Positions 26,424 to 34,897 of a DNA stretch of 64,000 nt are shown piece after piece. The notes below the pieces were generated by a model. That model searched no databases and had not been told where the DNA came from. It was given only the letters and a program-made list of their open reading frames with translations. This DNA is from Chitinophagales bacterium (GTDB lineage Bacteria; Bacteroidota; Bacteroidia; Chitinophagales; Chitinophagaceae), in contig JAFLBN010000019.1 of assembly GCA_017303395.1 (NCBI GenBank), positions 1 through 64,000 of the forward strand, written 5' to 3'. The translations under genes were made by a program, and so were the position numbers. Numbering within the stretch: the stretch's first letter is position 1; each line of letters opens with the position of its first letter.

Positions 26424-28223
26424 ATGCAACACATTAGAAATTTCTGTATTATAGCCCATATCGACCACGGTAAAAGCACCTTGGCCGATAGGCTGCTTGA
26501 GCATACCAAAACAATATCTGACCGCGATATGCAGGCTCAGGTATTGGACGATATGGATCTGGAGCGGGAGAAAGGTATTACCATCAAGAGCCATGCTATA
26601 CAGATGGACTATACTCATAAGGATGGCAAGAAATATGCAATAAACCTAATAGATACCCCTGGGCACGTAGACTTTTCTTACGAAGTATCCCGTGCACTGG
26701 CTGCCTGCGAAGGCGCACTGTTGTTAGTAGATGCTTCTCAAGGTATACAAGCACAAACTATATCCAACCTTTATCTGGCTCTGGAAAACGATCTGGAAAT
26801 CATCCCTGTTATCAACAAGATTGATATGGATGGTGCTAAGATCCCGGAAGTAACAGACCAGATAGTTGACCTGATAGGCTGCAAACCGGAAGATATTATT
26901 CTGGCAAGTGGTAAAAGCGGTATTGGTATCGAAGATATCATGACTGCTATCATCGACCGTATACCTGCACCGAAAGGCGACCCTGAAGCTCCATTGCAGG
27001 CGCTTATCTTCGATAGCGTGTTCAACTCTTTCCGTGGTATCATAGCGTACTACCGCGTGCTGAACGGCAGCATCAAAAAAGGTGAGAAAGTAAAATTTGT
27101 ACATACAGGCAATGAATACTTTGCTGATGAAGTTGGTGTATTGCGCCTGGGTCTGGAGCCTCGCAAAGAGGTAAAAACCGGCGACGTAGGTTATATCATT
27201 ACAGGTATTAAAAATGCCAAAGATGTAAAAGTGGGTGATACAGTTACTACATCTGTAAACCCTACTACTGAGATTGTAAAAGGCTTTGAAGAGGTGAAGC
27301 CGATGGTATTTGCCGGTATCTTCCCGGTAGAAACAGACGACTTTGAGGAGCTGCGCGACTGTATGGAAAAACTGCAGCTGAACGATGCTTCGCTGACGTT
27401 TGAACCTGAAACATCGCAAGCACTTGGCTTTGGTTTCCGTTGTGGCTTCCTAGGTATGCTGCATATGGAAATCATTCAGGAACGTTTGGAACGTGAATTT
27501 AACCAAACGGTTATCACTACCGTACCAAACGTTAGCTTTAAAGCATATACAACCCGCGAACCAGAAGTAGCACTGATAGTAAACAACCCTACCGAAATGC
27601 CCGACCCGAGCAGGCTGGATAGGATTGAAGAACCATTCATACGCGCACAAATCATTACCCTGCCCGACTATATAGGCAATATTATGAGCCTGTGTCTGGG
27701 TAAACGTGGTATATTGATAAATCAGCACTATCTGACACCAACACGTGTTGAGCTGATATTTGAACTGCCATTGGCAGAAATCGTATTCGACTTCTATGAT
27801 AAGCTGAAGTCTTCAACACGTGGTTATGCATCATTCGATTATCAACCACTCGACTATCGCGAGAGCGATATCATTAAAATGGACATCCTGCTGAATGCAG
27901 AAAAAGTGGATGCCCTGAGTGCATTGATACACCGCAGCCGTGCACAGGACTTTGGCCGCAAACTATGTGCTAAATTGAAAGAACTGCTGCCACGTCAGCA
28001 ATTCATGATTGCGATACAGGCTGCAGTAGGTGCTAAAATCATAGCCCGCGAAACTATCTCTGCAATGCGTAAAGACGTTACAGCTAAGTGTTACGGTGGT
28101 GACATCAGCCGTAAACGCAAACTGTTGGAGAAACAGAAAGAAGGTAAAAAACGTATGCGCCAGATTGGTAGCGTAGATATACCACAGGAAGCTTTCCTTG
28201 CAGTATTGAAACTAGACGAATAG
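26424..28223 (+). CDS. lepA: Elongation factor 4 (LepA)
   Basis: A ribosome-associated translational GTPase that acts in back-translocation and initiation/assembly. The 599 residues match the family. G1 is [10 protein letters not shown] (near 9-18), G2 lies in [10 protein letters not shown]3 is DTPGHVDF and G4 is NKID; the family-specific C-terminal domain ends with [25 protein letters not shown]. The ATG giving [16 protein letters not shown] is the standard start; a frame extension upstream contains the promoter element and is not coding. Confidence 0.97.
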   Translation: MQHIRNFCIIAHIDHGKSTLADRLLEHTKTISDRDMQAQVLDDMDLEREKGITIKSHAIQMDYTHKDGKKYAINLIDTPGHVDFSYEVSRALAACEGALLLVDASQGIQAQTISNLYLALENDLEIIPVINKIDMDGAKIPEVTDQIVDLIGCKPEDIILASGKSGIGIEDIMTAIIDRIPAPKGDPEAPLQALIFDSVFNSFRGIIAYYRVLNGSIKKGEKVKFVHTGNEYFADEVGVLRLGLEPRKEVKTGDVGYIITGIKNAKDVKVGDTVTTSVNPTTEIVKGFEEVKPMVFAGIFPVETDDFEELRDCMEKLQLNDASLTFEPETSQALGFGFRCGFLGMLHMEIIQERLEREFNQTVITTVPNVSFKAYTTREPEVALIVNNPTEMPDPSRLDRIEEPFIRAQIITLPDYIGNIMSLCLGKRGILINQHYLTPTRVELIFELPLAEIVFDFYDKLKSSTRGYASFDYQPLDYRESDIIKMDILLNAEKVDALSALIHRSRAQDFGRKLCAKLKELLPRQQFMIAIQAAVGAKIIARETISAMRKDVTAKCYGGDISRKRKLLEKQKEGKKRMRQIGSVDIPQEAFLAVLKLDE

Positions 28224-28239
28224 TATTTACAATATTCTT

Positions 28240-28279
28240 AAAATAATAAAGCCGCCTTTTACGGTGGCTTTATTATTTT
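28240..28279. terminator. Bidirectional terminator between lepA and the convergent glycosyltransferase
   Basis: A long stem AAAATAATAAAGCCGCC / GGTGGCTTTATTATTTT (one G-U) with a six-base loop. The stop codon of the minus-strand gene lies in the stem. Confidence 0.88.
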
Positions 28280-29867
28280 AATGACGTACATCTTTTTTGA
28301 TAAAAACTGCTCCCCATGCAAGCCCTCGCTCTACTTTATGAGCCAGTCTGAAAGATGTATCTTTTGATACTTTCAAGAAAGTATCTTTTGCCGTTTTCAT
28401 CTCTATATTTTCTATCATTATAACCTCTGTCTTATAATTAGTACCCCATTGCACATATGGGAATGGCTTATGGGTAGTCTTAAAACCTGTTGTACTATCT
28501 GTCAGATGCAGGTATTGGAGATTTTCAAAGATAGATATGTTCTTATTATGCAGATTTTCATTTTCTACAAAGTCCATCAGATCCTTCTGTACATACATAC
28601 CATCAAAAGCACCAAGTTTAATGTCGCCTAGGCTTGTGTCTTTCTTATATGCATATGCCTCAATACACAACAGAGCGAGTAAAACAGGCGCATATAGTTT
28701 GGGATTAATCTTGTTCACTATAACAGTAGTATAAATAGCTGCAATAAACAATATAGGAACAAATGCCAGTTGCAGATACCTGTCAATAAAAAACATGTTG
28801 ATAGCACAATAGTAAAAGAAGACTATAATAATCCAGGTTAGCAATAAGACAAATCTCTTTTGAGTAGCATTTGTGTAGGATGTAACACTAAACATCATGT
28901 ACACAACAGACAATAATACCACTGGCAATAGTATAACAGTGACATAGTTTGGTAATAACCAGTGATAACCATCGCTGCAAAGTAGTGACACAATAGGAAC
29001 TGCAATGAGCATACAGGCCATCTTTAAACTTTTATTTTTCGCTGCAGCCACTAGTGACATTAAAACCAATGCTACGAAATAGTATTTTCTCAAATCGTCC
29101 CTGAAACAAACCTTACAACCCGACCTGATTTTTTCATAATAGGTTTCCCAACTGGTCTCTAATCCATTTGAATATAGCGGCAACACATACCATCCACTCA
29201 CCTGCTTTTGTATTATGAAGAATATAGCAATTGCTATAACCGGTACTCCTAAAGACACTAGGCCATACAATTTATCCTTAACAGCTTTTTGCTTATTGAA
29301 TAACCCTATAATAGCATCTATACCAAGCACAAGGCCGACTATCATGCCGCTTTCTTTAGTATAATAGAGCATTGTCAATGCTATTGCTGTCAGTAAGTAT
29401 TTCTTTTTTACGTAGAAATAAACGCTAATAAATCCCAAAAATGCCAGCATCATTTCAAGTAAAACAAAAGACGACTGAACAAAGAACAATTGTTGAAACG
29501 ATATCAACAACAATGCTGTAATTGCTACCCGTTTATCAAACAAGCTCAACCCTGCTTCATAAATAGCAATCATGAATAATACAGTAATGAAAAGCGGGAA
29601 TGTATGCATCACAAAATTAGATGTCCCAAAAAGCTTCATCCACAAAGAAGCAAGAAAGTGGAACATAAGTGGATGCCCTCTCGACAACTCACCATCAATA
29701 GCTCCTGGCATCAGGCTAGGACCATTAACAAGCATATGCTTCACACCGGAAGCATAGGGCCAGCTTTCGTCCCAATAAAAAGGGTAAGATAAGTGAGGTA
29801 TTTTTAAGGCAATAAAAACAATTAAAGTCAGCAATAAAACCCACCTCTTTTGCAAAAATGCATACAT
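28278..29867 (-). CDS. Membrane glycosyltransferase of the GT-C (PMT/ArnT-like) superfamily
   Basis: About 529 residues with ten or more transmembrane helices. The first periplasmic loop contains the acidic motif YPFYWDESWPYASG, typical of GT-C enzymes that use polyprenyl-phosphate sugars, and further on GHPLMFHFLASLWMKLFG. The donor and acceptor cannot be told. The C-terminal soluble part is not recognisable. The chosen ATG (MYAFLQKRWVLL) is downstream of a terminator belonging to the preceding gene; a longer frame overlapping that gene exists but would have to be read through the hairpin. Confidence 0.8.
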   Translation of the reverse strand: MYAFLQKRWVLLLTLIVFIALKIPHLSYPFYWDESWPYASGVKHMLVNGPSLMPGAIDGELSRGHPLMFHFLASLWMKLFGTSNFVMHTFPLFITVLFMIAIYEAGLSLFDKRVAITALLLISFQQLFFVQSSFVLLEMMLAFLGFISVYFYVKKKYLLTAIALTMLYYTKESGMIVGLVLGIDAIIGLFNKQKAVKDKLYGLVSLGVPVIAIAIFFIIQKQVSGWYVLPLYSNGLETSWETYYEKIRSGCKVCFRDDLRKYYFVALVLMSLVAAAKNKSLKMACMLIAVPIVSLLCSDGYHWLLPNYVTVILLPVVLLSVVYMMFSVTSYTNATQKRFVLLLTWIIIVFFYYCAINMFFIDRYLQLAFVPILFIAAIYTTVIVNKINPKLYAPVLLALLCIEAYAYKKDTSLGDIKLGAFDGMYVQKDLMDFVENENLHNKNISIFENLQYLHLTDSTTGFKTTHKPFPYVQWGTNYKTEVIMIENIEMKTAKDTFLKVSKDTSFRLAHKVERGLAWGAVFIKKDVRH

Positions 29868-29891
29868 AAGACTAAGATATGGTAAAAATAA

Positions 29892-29915
29892 AAGACCCCG
29901 CAAATGCGAGGTCTT
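29892..29915 (-). terminator. Terminator of the Bax-inhibitor-like gene
   Basis: On the minus strand a 10-bp stem AAGACCTCGC / GCGGGGTCTT (one G-U) with a four-base loop is followed by TTATTTTT. Confidence 0.82.
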
Positions 29916-29934
29916 AAATATCATATACAGAATA

Positions 29935-30684
29935 TTAGTCTCTTCTGTTGCCAAACAAACGCAGCAGCATCAGAAACAGATTGATGAAATCCAGATACAA
30001 GTTCAGCGCACCCATAATAGCCAGTTTACGTGTAGCTGTGGCAGGCGTGCCTTCAAATTCCACACCTTCACCAATACGTTTCAGTTTCTGTACATCGTAA
30101 GCAGTAAGACCAGTAAATACGGCAACACCCACGATGCTGATAACATATTCCATCATTTCGCTCTTCATAAAGAAGTTAATCAATGATGCAATTACAATAC
30201 CTATCAGCCCCATAGTAAGGATACGGCCAAAACTCGTCAGGTCCTTATCTGTTGTATAACCCATCACAGCCATAATACCGAACATCAGTGATGCAGCTGC
30301 AAAACAACTAATAACGGAACCGGAAGTATATATCAGCAATATAAAACTAAGGCTGATGCCCGTTACTGCGGCATAAGCTATGAAAAACAATGTAAGTGCT
30401 GTCGCAGACAAACGGTTAAATGCAAAAGACATTGTAAGTACAAACACCAGTGGTGCAAACATGGCTGCATAGCCCAACAGGTTTAAGCCACCAGTTGTTT
30501 CATTGATTAAAGACAATAATAATGAAGGCGTTGTAGCAAATGCAAACGCCGTTGCTGCGGATATAGCCAACGCGCCAAACATCCACAAGAATACATTAGC
30601 CATAAAGTTCTTAGCCATTGTGCGCTTGCCACTGCCCACTACGGTATAGTCAGCAAAATCGATAGGTGTGTTACGTTCTTCCAT
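29935..30684 (-). CDS. Bax inhibitor-1/YccA family membrane protein
   Basis: A seven-helix integral membrane protein of 249 residues. After a short cytosolic N-terminus comes FMANVFLWMFGALAISAATAF, and the conserved C-terminal block reads GLTAYDVQKLK, with the acidic residues of the putative calcium/pH-sensing site. Bacterial homologues (YetJ, YbhL) conduct calcium in vitro; the physiological role is unsettled. It is a single-gene unit with its own terminator. Confidence 0.9.
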   Translation of the reverse strand: MEERNTPIDFADYTVVGSGKRTMAKNFMANVFLWMFGALAISAATAFAFATTPSLLLSLINETTGGLNLLGYAAMFAPLVFVLTMSFAFNRLSATALTLFFIAYAAVTGISLSFILLIYTSGSVISCFAAASLMFGIMAVMGYTTDKDLTSFGRILTMGLIGIVIASLINFFMKSEMMEYVISIVGVAVFTGLTAYDVQKLKRIGEGVEFEGTPATATRKLAIMGALNLYLDFINLFLMLLRLFGNRRD

Positions 30685-30740
30685 TATTTAGTATTTATTA
30701 TGCTGTAAAGTAACACAAAAATCAGTTAACACAAATGTAA

Positions 30741-30765
30741 AAGCCGATGCGCGAGCATCGGCCTT
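30741..30765 (-). terminator. Terminator of the sigma/Spy-like cassette
   Basis: On the minus strand AAGGCCGATGC / GCATCGGCTTT form a strong stem with a four-base loop, followed by TTTAC. Confidence 0.8.
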
Positions 30766-30812
30766 CCTCTTAGTAATGCAACACCCCTATTGCATTTTCT
30801 TTAGTCATCTCC

Positions 30813-31292
30813 TTAGTGATGTGGTGGAGGCGGCGGGCCAAAACGGCGCGCTATAGCCTCAATAAATTCGTCATAGAGCTTGTATTGCTCCGGTTTCAAT
30901 ATCGTTTTCAAATCGCGGAAGTGGTTAAAGTTTACCATTTCACGCTGTTTGGCATTTACTACTATCAGTTGCATGAAGCTATCTACCACATTACTATCCA
31001 CCATTTGCTTATGCAGCTCTTTATACAATGCATCGTGCAGGTTTTTACTTTCTTCACGTACCATTTGCATATTATGCTGGTGTTCATGCCTCAGCTCTTC
31101 AAACTTCATTTGCTGTTGCTCATCAAGCTGCAGGCTTTTTATAATAAACTCTGCCGGTTCTTTTCTCCTGTCTCCTTCTGGTCCTGCTTGTTGATGCATT
31201 TCTTTTTTACCCATCCACAAATAGCCCAGCACCCCAAAATTGAGCAGCAGCAGTGCAACGATAATTAACCTATAAAACACTTCCTTTCTCAT
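30813..31292 (-). CDS. Spy/CpxP-like or CnrR-like membrane-anchored periplasmic protein
   Basis: A 159-residue protein with one N-terminal membrane helix (FYRLIIVALLLLNFGVLGYLW) and a helical periplasmic domain rich in His, Gln, Met and Glu (LDEQQQMKFEELRHEHQHNM, MVDSNVVDSF, ILKPEQYKLYDEF). The LxxxQxxKFxxLR pattern with a second copy near the C-terminus resembles LTXXQ-type Spy/CpxP chaperones and heavy-metal sensors such as ZraP and CnrR. It ends in five prolines and two histidines. It overlaps the preceding anti-sigma-like gene by four bases, which suggests a sensing role toward the sigma factor. Confidence 0.7.
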   Translation of the reverse strand: MRKEVFYRLIIVALLLLNFGVLGYLWMGKKEMHQQAGPEGDRRKEPAEFIIKSLQLDEQQQMKFEELRHEHQHNMQMVREESKNLHDALYKELHKQMVDSNVVDSFMQLIVVNAKQREMVNFNHFRDLKTILKPEQYKLYDEFIEAIARRFGPPPPPHH

Positions 31293-31597
31293 ATCCCAAG
31301 CCCTTCACTTTCGTTAGTAATATCATAATAACGTGCTACAGAAGATACCTCGTCCTGTTTTCTATTATCCTGTTTTCTATTACCTGTTAGTGCCATCATA
31401 TTCAGTACTATCAGCAATACAATACTTGCGGCAGCGGCAGAGAAAGTAGTCAGCGAAACAGTACGCCCTTTGGTAAACGGAACTGCTATTCTGCGTTCTA
31501 TTTTACCATACAAATCCTCCGCTGGACGGGCTTTTTCTACCCCTTCCATGCTATTGAGGACATCCTCAACCCACCTATTTTCATCCTTCTGCTTCAT
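31289..31597 (-). CDS. Small anti-sigma-factor-like membrane protein
   Basis: A 102-residue protein with a soluble N-terminal part (WVEDVLNSMEGVEKARPAED), one transmembrane segment (about 49-67, FSAAAASIVLLIVLNMMAL) and a short periplasmic tail. Size, topology and position between an ECF sigma gene and a Spy-like gene suggest an anti-sigma factor, but no zinc-binding HxxxCxxC motif is present, so the call is by context. The GNRKQDNRKQDE repeat is a short duplicated stretch. It overlaps the next gene by four bases. Confidence 0.6.
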   Translation of the reverse strand: MKQKDENRWVEDVLNSMEGVEKARPAEDLYGKIERRIAVPFTKGRTVSLTTFSAAAASIVLLIVLNMMALTGNRKQDNRKQDEVSSVARYYDITNESEGLGI

Positions 31598-31626
31598 AAC
31601 CTATATCGTTTTAGACGTTTTCTTAT

Positions 31627-32208
31627 TTATAATCCTTCGTTTGAATTGTAATAATCCGATAAAATTTTTCTCAAATTGGCTTTTGCCCTTTGCAGCAGCG
31701 ACTCTACTGCCTTTTCGCCCAAATCCATAATCTGCGAAATTTCCCTTTGCGAAAGCCCTTCTATCTGCTTCAGAATGAACGCGGTTTGCTGGTTTTCAGG
31801 CAGTTGCCTGATAGCACTGAACAAGATGGCTGCCCGTTCTCTGTTCTCTGCCCCCACCCCGGGGTGATCAAAATGGGGTCTATCGTGTTGCAGGCCACCC
31901 GTGTCTTTGTTAAAAATGCTGGTGATAAAGGAGAACCGCTTTTGCCTGTTATTGTACCTGATACGGTCCAGACACTTATTGACCGTAATCCTATATATCC
32001 AGGTAGATACACTTGCATCACCTTTATAGGTGCCCGCATTATGATATACCTCCACAAATACATCCTGTGTCACCTCCTCTGCATCGTTTTCCTGTTGCAG
32101 GTACGAAATACTGGTATTGTACACCTTGTCTTTAAACAAGGCATACAACTGCCCAAAGGCGTTCTTATCGCCTTTCGCCACAAGTATCAGTATCTCTTCG
32201 GGCTGCAT
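31627..32208 (-). CDS. ECF-type RNA polymerase sigma factor
   Basis: About 193 residues. Region 2 covers about residues 15-85 with YALFKDKVYNTSISYL and DAEEVTQDVFVEVYHNA, followed by WIYRITVNKCLD; region 4 at about 125-180 has LPENQQTAFILKQIEGLS and the HTH REISQIMDLGEKAVESLLQRAK. I chose the ATG at MQPEEILILV, which matches usual ECF length; a TTG 14 codons upstream is less likely. It heads a three-gene cassette with an anti-sigma-like and a Spy-like protein. Confidence 0.88.
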   Translation of the reverse strand: MQPEEILILVAKGDKNAFGQLYALFKDKVYNTSISYLQQENDAEEVTQDVFVEVYHNAGTYKGDASVSTWIYRITVNKCLDRIRYNNRQKRFSFITSIFNKDTGGLQHDRPHFDHPGVGAENRERAAILFSAIRQLPENQQTAFILKQIEGLSQREISQIMDLGEKAVESLLQRAKANLRKILSDYYNSNEGL

Positions 32209-32271
32209 CTTTTGGTTATAATTTTTACAATATATAAAATACTGTTTCAAACATGGAAACGCAGGAATAAG

Positions 32272-32279
32272 TATTTTCG
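32272..32279 (+). promoter_or_regulatory. Possible promoter -7 element for the putative zinc protease gene
   Basis: TATTTTCG, a one-base variant of TAnnTTTG, ends three bases before the GTG start. Only a weak match. Confidence 0.3.
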
Positions 32280-32282
32280 TTT

Positions 32283-33347
32283 GTGAATATTCAGAATAAT
32301 ATTGTGATAAACAGATTCTTACAAACCTTTTTACTGCTTACCTGCGCCTTGCAACTATCTGCACAGGAAGCACGCATCATTAAACTAAAGCCCAACAAAA
32401 AGCTTTATACACCGAAGAATTACTACATAACAACGGTAGTAGATGACCGTGAGGAGAAAGACAATATTGGCACTATGCGTGCAGGTATAGCCAACAAAAT
32501 TGTACCTATCAACCTGGATGGTGGTGCTGCAAAAGCAATTGAGGCTTTTATTAACAACAGCATCCAACAAAATACGCAGCTCGATGGATTGGAAATGCAT
32601 ATTACCCAACTACGCATTTCTGAAAAGAATGTAAGTATGGGCCAGCAGGCAGACCTTACGTACGGGGTTGCATTTTATCAGAACGGCAATAAACTAATTG
32701 AGTACACCGGTTCGGGTTATGTACAAACAGGCTTTGATGCCAGTGCATACATTGAGAAATTGATAAAAAGCAATGTAGAACGCGGTATGCAAGATTTTGA
32801 TAACTGGTACACAAAATCAGAAGGCAATGCGGGAGTCATTGCATCGGTAAAGATTGTGCCTGCAGGCGATAAGGGCGCAATCTATTACGACAAAAACCGA
32901 AAGCTAACCCTTAATGATTTTGAAGGAGAACCCGATGAATTAAGCAAGGGGGCAGCTGCTACCTATAGTGGTATAGCTATGAAGTACAGTCATGAAAGAA
33001 AAGGAAGAACAGTGAAACTGGACGTATCATTGAATGTATACTTCGACAAGCAACATTCGTGGTGCAAACCAAATGGCAGAAGTACAAAAACGCTTAACCA
33101 TGAACAACTACATTTTGATATCACAGCTTTAAATGCATGCAGATTGGCTGATAAGATTCGTAATTACAGCTTCACCATAGAAAACTACCAGACTGAATTG
33201 GAAAACCTGCTGCGAGATGCAGACAAAGAAGGCGCTGTGTTACAAAACAATTATGATAAAGAAACAGTACACGGCACAAAACCAACTGAACAGAAAGCAT
33301 GGGATGATGAAATAAGAACTACTCTTGGCAACACTGATTGTTATTAA
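32283..33347 (+). CDS. Exported DUF922-like putative zinc metalloprotease
   Basis: A 354-residue protein with an N-terminal hydrophobic export segment (FLQTFLLLTCALQLSAQ). The C-terminal half resembles DUF922-type proteins: it has YDKNRKLTLNDFEG, then TLNHEQLHFDITALNACRLADKI, and a YDKETVHG block near the end. HEQLH (273-277) fits the HExxH zinc-binding signature of metalloproteases, so peptidase activity is plausible but unproven. The N-terminal half has no family I recognise. The start is GTG, the only candidate in frame before the hydrophobic segment. It is divergent from the sigma factor gene. Confidence 0.72.
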   Translation: MNIQNNIVINRFLQTFLLLTCALQLSAQEARIIKLKPNKKLYTPKNYYITTVVDDREEKDNIGTMRAGIANKIVPINLDGGAAKAIEAFINNSIQQNTQLDGLEMHITQLRISEKNVSMGQQADLTYGVAFYQNGNKLIEYTGSGYVQTGFDASAYIEKLIKSNVERGMQDFDNWYTKSEGNAGVIASVKIVPAGDKGAIYYDKNRKLTLNDFEGEPDELSKGAAATYSGIAMKYSHERKGRTVKLDVSLNVYFDKQHSWCKPNGRSTKTLNHEQLHFDITALNACRLADKIRNYSFTIENYQTELENLLRDADKEGAVLQNNYDKETVHGTKPTEQKAWDDEIRTTLGNTDCY

Positions 33348-33396
33348 ACATTCCTGATTTAACAGAGCTTTATATATTACACATTTATTAACCTCA

Positions 33397-33404
33397 TAGT
33401 TTTG
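33397..33404 (+). promoter_or_regulatory. Promoter -7 element for the TIGR00266 gene
   Basis: TAGTTTTG matches TAnnTTTG, 25 bases upstream of the ATG. Confidence 0.55.
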
Positions 33405-33429
33405 ACAAGCTAATTTTTATAAAAACACT

Positions 33430-34221
33430 ATGCGCAACAACCACGAAATTGATTACCACATCCACGGTGAAGAAATGCAATATGTAGAGATAGAGCTGGA
33501 CCCGCAGGAGACAGCCATTGCAGAAGCAGGCAGCTTTATGATGATGGATGACGGCATACAAATGGAAACAGTATTTGGTGATGGCAGTATGCCCAACCAA
33601 AGCCTGATGGGCAAACTCTTCTCTGCAGGCAAACGCATGCTGACGGGTGAAAGCCTCTTCATGACAACCTATACAAATATCGGACAGGGTAAAAAACGTG
33701 TATCATTTGCATCGCCATACCCTGGTAAAATCATCCCGCTCGACTTGCAAGAGCTAGGTAACAGGGTAATATGCCAGAAAGATGCATTCCTGTGCGCGGC
33801 TAAAGGTGTTTCTATTGGCATTGAATTCCAAAAGAAACTGGGTACAGGCCTGTTTGGCGGCGAGGGCTTCATTATGGAAAAACTGGAAGGCGACGGTCAT
33901 GCATTTGTTCATGCCGGTGGCCACGTAACAAAACGTGAATTGCAAGCAGGCGAATTATTGAAAATAGATACAGGCTGTATCGTAGCATTTACCCGCAATG
34001 TAGAATACGACATACAGTTTGTTGGCGGCATCAAAAACACACTGTTTGGCGGCGAGGGTGTGTTCTTTGCAACACTTCGCGGCCCTGGTACAGTTTGGAT
34101 ACAGACACTGCCTATTAGCAGGCTGGCAGGCCGTATACTTTCTTACGGCACGTACAAACGTAAAGAAGAAGGCAGCATCCTGGGCGGTATCGGCAATATG
34201 CTGGATGGTGACGGGTGGTAG
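33430..34221 (+). CDS. TIGR00266/AIM24-family protein
   Basis: A 263-residue cytosolic beta-rich protein of the AIM24 superfamily. Family features are [56 protein letters not shown]-like (here [16 protein letters not shown]) and the second [23 protein letters not shown] copy. The two-fold FGGEG repeat reflects the internal pseudo-symmetry of the fold. Function in bacteria is unknown; the mitochondrial relative Aim24 is involved in inner-membrane organisation. Confidence 0.9.
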   Translation: MRNNHEIDYHIHGEEMQYVEIELDPQETAIAEAGSFMMMDDGIQMETVFGDGSMPNQSLMGKLFSAGKRMLTGESLFMTTYTNIGQGKKRVSFASPYPGKIIPLDLQELGNRVICQKDAFLCAAKGVSIGIEFQKKLGTGLFGGEGFIMEKLEGDGHAFVHAGGHVTKRELQAGELLKIDTGCIVAFTRNVEYDIQFVGGIKNTLFGGEGVFFATLRGPGTVWIQTLPISRLAGRILSYGTYKRKEEGSILGGIGNMLDGDGW

Positions 34222-34242
34222 TCTTTCCCCATATCATTACAA

Positions 34243-34275
34243 AAACAAAAGCAGCCTCATAGGCTGCTTTTGTTT
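34243..34275. terminator. Bidirectional terminator between convergent genes
   Basis: A long perfect stem AAACAAAAGCAGCCT / AGGCTGCTTTTGTTT with a three-base loop; both sides carry A/T runs. Confidence 0.9.
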
Positions 34276-34685
34276 TATCCCAATGCAGCAACTTCCAGTT
34301 GTTCCCTGTGTTTCTTTTTTATCGATTCACCGATAGGTGTCGGGTTGCCATCATCATCTATACGCACAAATGTGATGGATGTAGTACACACCACAGTTTC
34401 TTCACCACTATACAGATTGTATTTACGCACATCAATATTCAGTGTAATGGAGGTACTGCCCAAATGAGCTACCTCACCATACACACGTATGTGATTACCT
34501 GTTTTAATTGGTTTTTTAAACAACAACTCACCTACCCTCAGCGTCACCATGTTGGGTGTATGGCAATACTCAGTAGCAAATGCTGCTGCAGCTTCGTCAA
34601 TCCATGCCATCAATATGCCGCCGAACAGATTGCCATGAATGCCAATGTCCTTGCCCATGCATATTTTTTTGTTTATCAGTTTCAT
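34275..34685 (-). CDS. Acyl-CoA thioesterase (hotdog fold)
   Basis: A 136-residue single hotdog-fold thioesterase of the YciA/BFIT type. The N-terminal GNLFGGILMAWIDEAAAAFA carries the active-site region with the catalytic aspartate (WIDEAA), followed by the beta-strand core with HIRVYGEVAHLGSTSITLNI. These enzymes hydrolyse acyl-CoAs to free acids; chain-length preference cannot be predicted. It is a single-gene unit. Confidence 0.85.
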   Translation of the reverse strand: MKLINKKICMGKDIGIHGNLFGGILMAWIDEAAAAFATEYCHTPNMVTLRVGELLFKKPIKTGNHIRVYGEVAHLGSTSITLNIDVRKYNLYSGEETVVCTTSITFVRIDDDGNPTPIGESIKKKHREQLEVAALG

Positions 34686-34715
34686 CTATGCCTGTTTTAG
34701 TATAGTTATAAAAAA

Positions 34716-34741
34716 AGCCCTTCGGGGTTTACCGAAGGGCT
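34716..34741 (-). terminator. Terminator downstream of a possible 24-aa peptide gene
   Basis: A perfect 10-bp stem AGCCCTTCGG / CCGAAGGGCT with a six-base loop, followed on the minus strand by a T-run of six or more. It must end a transcript coming from the short region between here and the acyltransferase gene. Confidence 0.85.
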
Positions 34742-34773
34742 GTATATACGTTTTGTAAATAATCTGTCAGATA

Positions 34774-34848
34774 TTAGAATAATGTACACGCACCCTTCGC
34801 TATGCAAGGCTCCCAACAATGTTTGGCGTGTTTATACATGTTATTCAT
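34774..34848 (-). CDS. Possible 24-residue cysteine-containing peptide
   Basis: A small frame reading MNNMYKHAKHCWEPCIAKG then ACTLF. It has three cysteines, basic residues and no hydrophobic segment. It is flanked by a promoter-like element four bases before the ATG and by a strong terminator 32 bases after the stop, so it fills an isolated transcription unit. It could equally be a small non-coding RNA or a leader. I know of no family. The call rests only on this arrangement. Confidence 0.35.
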   Translation of the reverse strand: MNNMYKHAKHCWEPCIAKGACTLF

Positions 34849-34852
34849 GGTG

Positions 34853-34860
34853 CAATATTA
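34853..34860 (-). promoter_or_regulatory. Possible promoter -7 element for the 24-aa unit
   Basis: TAATATTG on the minus strand, one base off TAnnTTTG, followed by CACC and ATG. The same TAATnTTGCACC context precedes pdeM. Confidence 0.35.
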
Positions 34861-34897
34861 CAATGTTTTCCTACACATAAACAAAACAATTTTACAC

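Noticed and set aside
34686-34897. A riboswitch upstream of the thioesterase or acyltransferase
   Set aside because: The hairpin found is a simple terminator on the minus strand and no conserved aptamer-like sequence was recognised.
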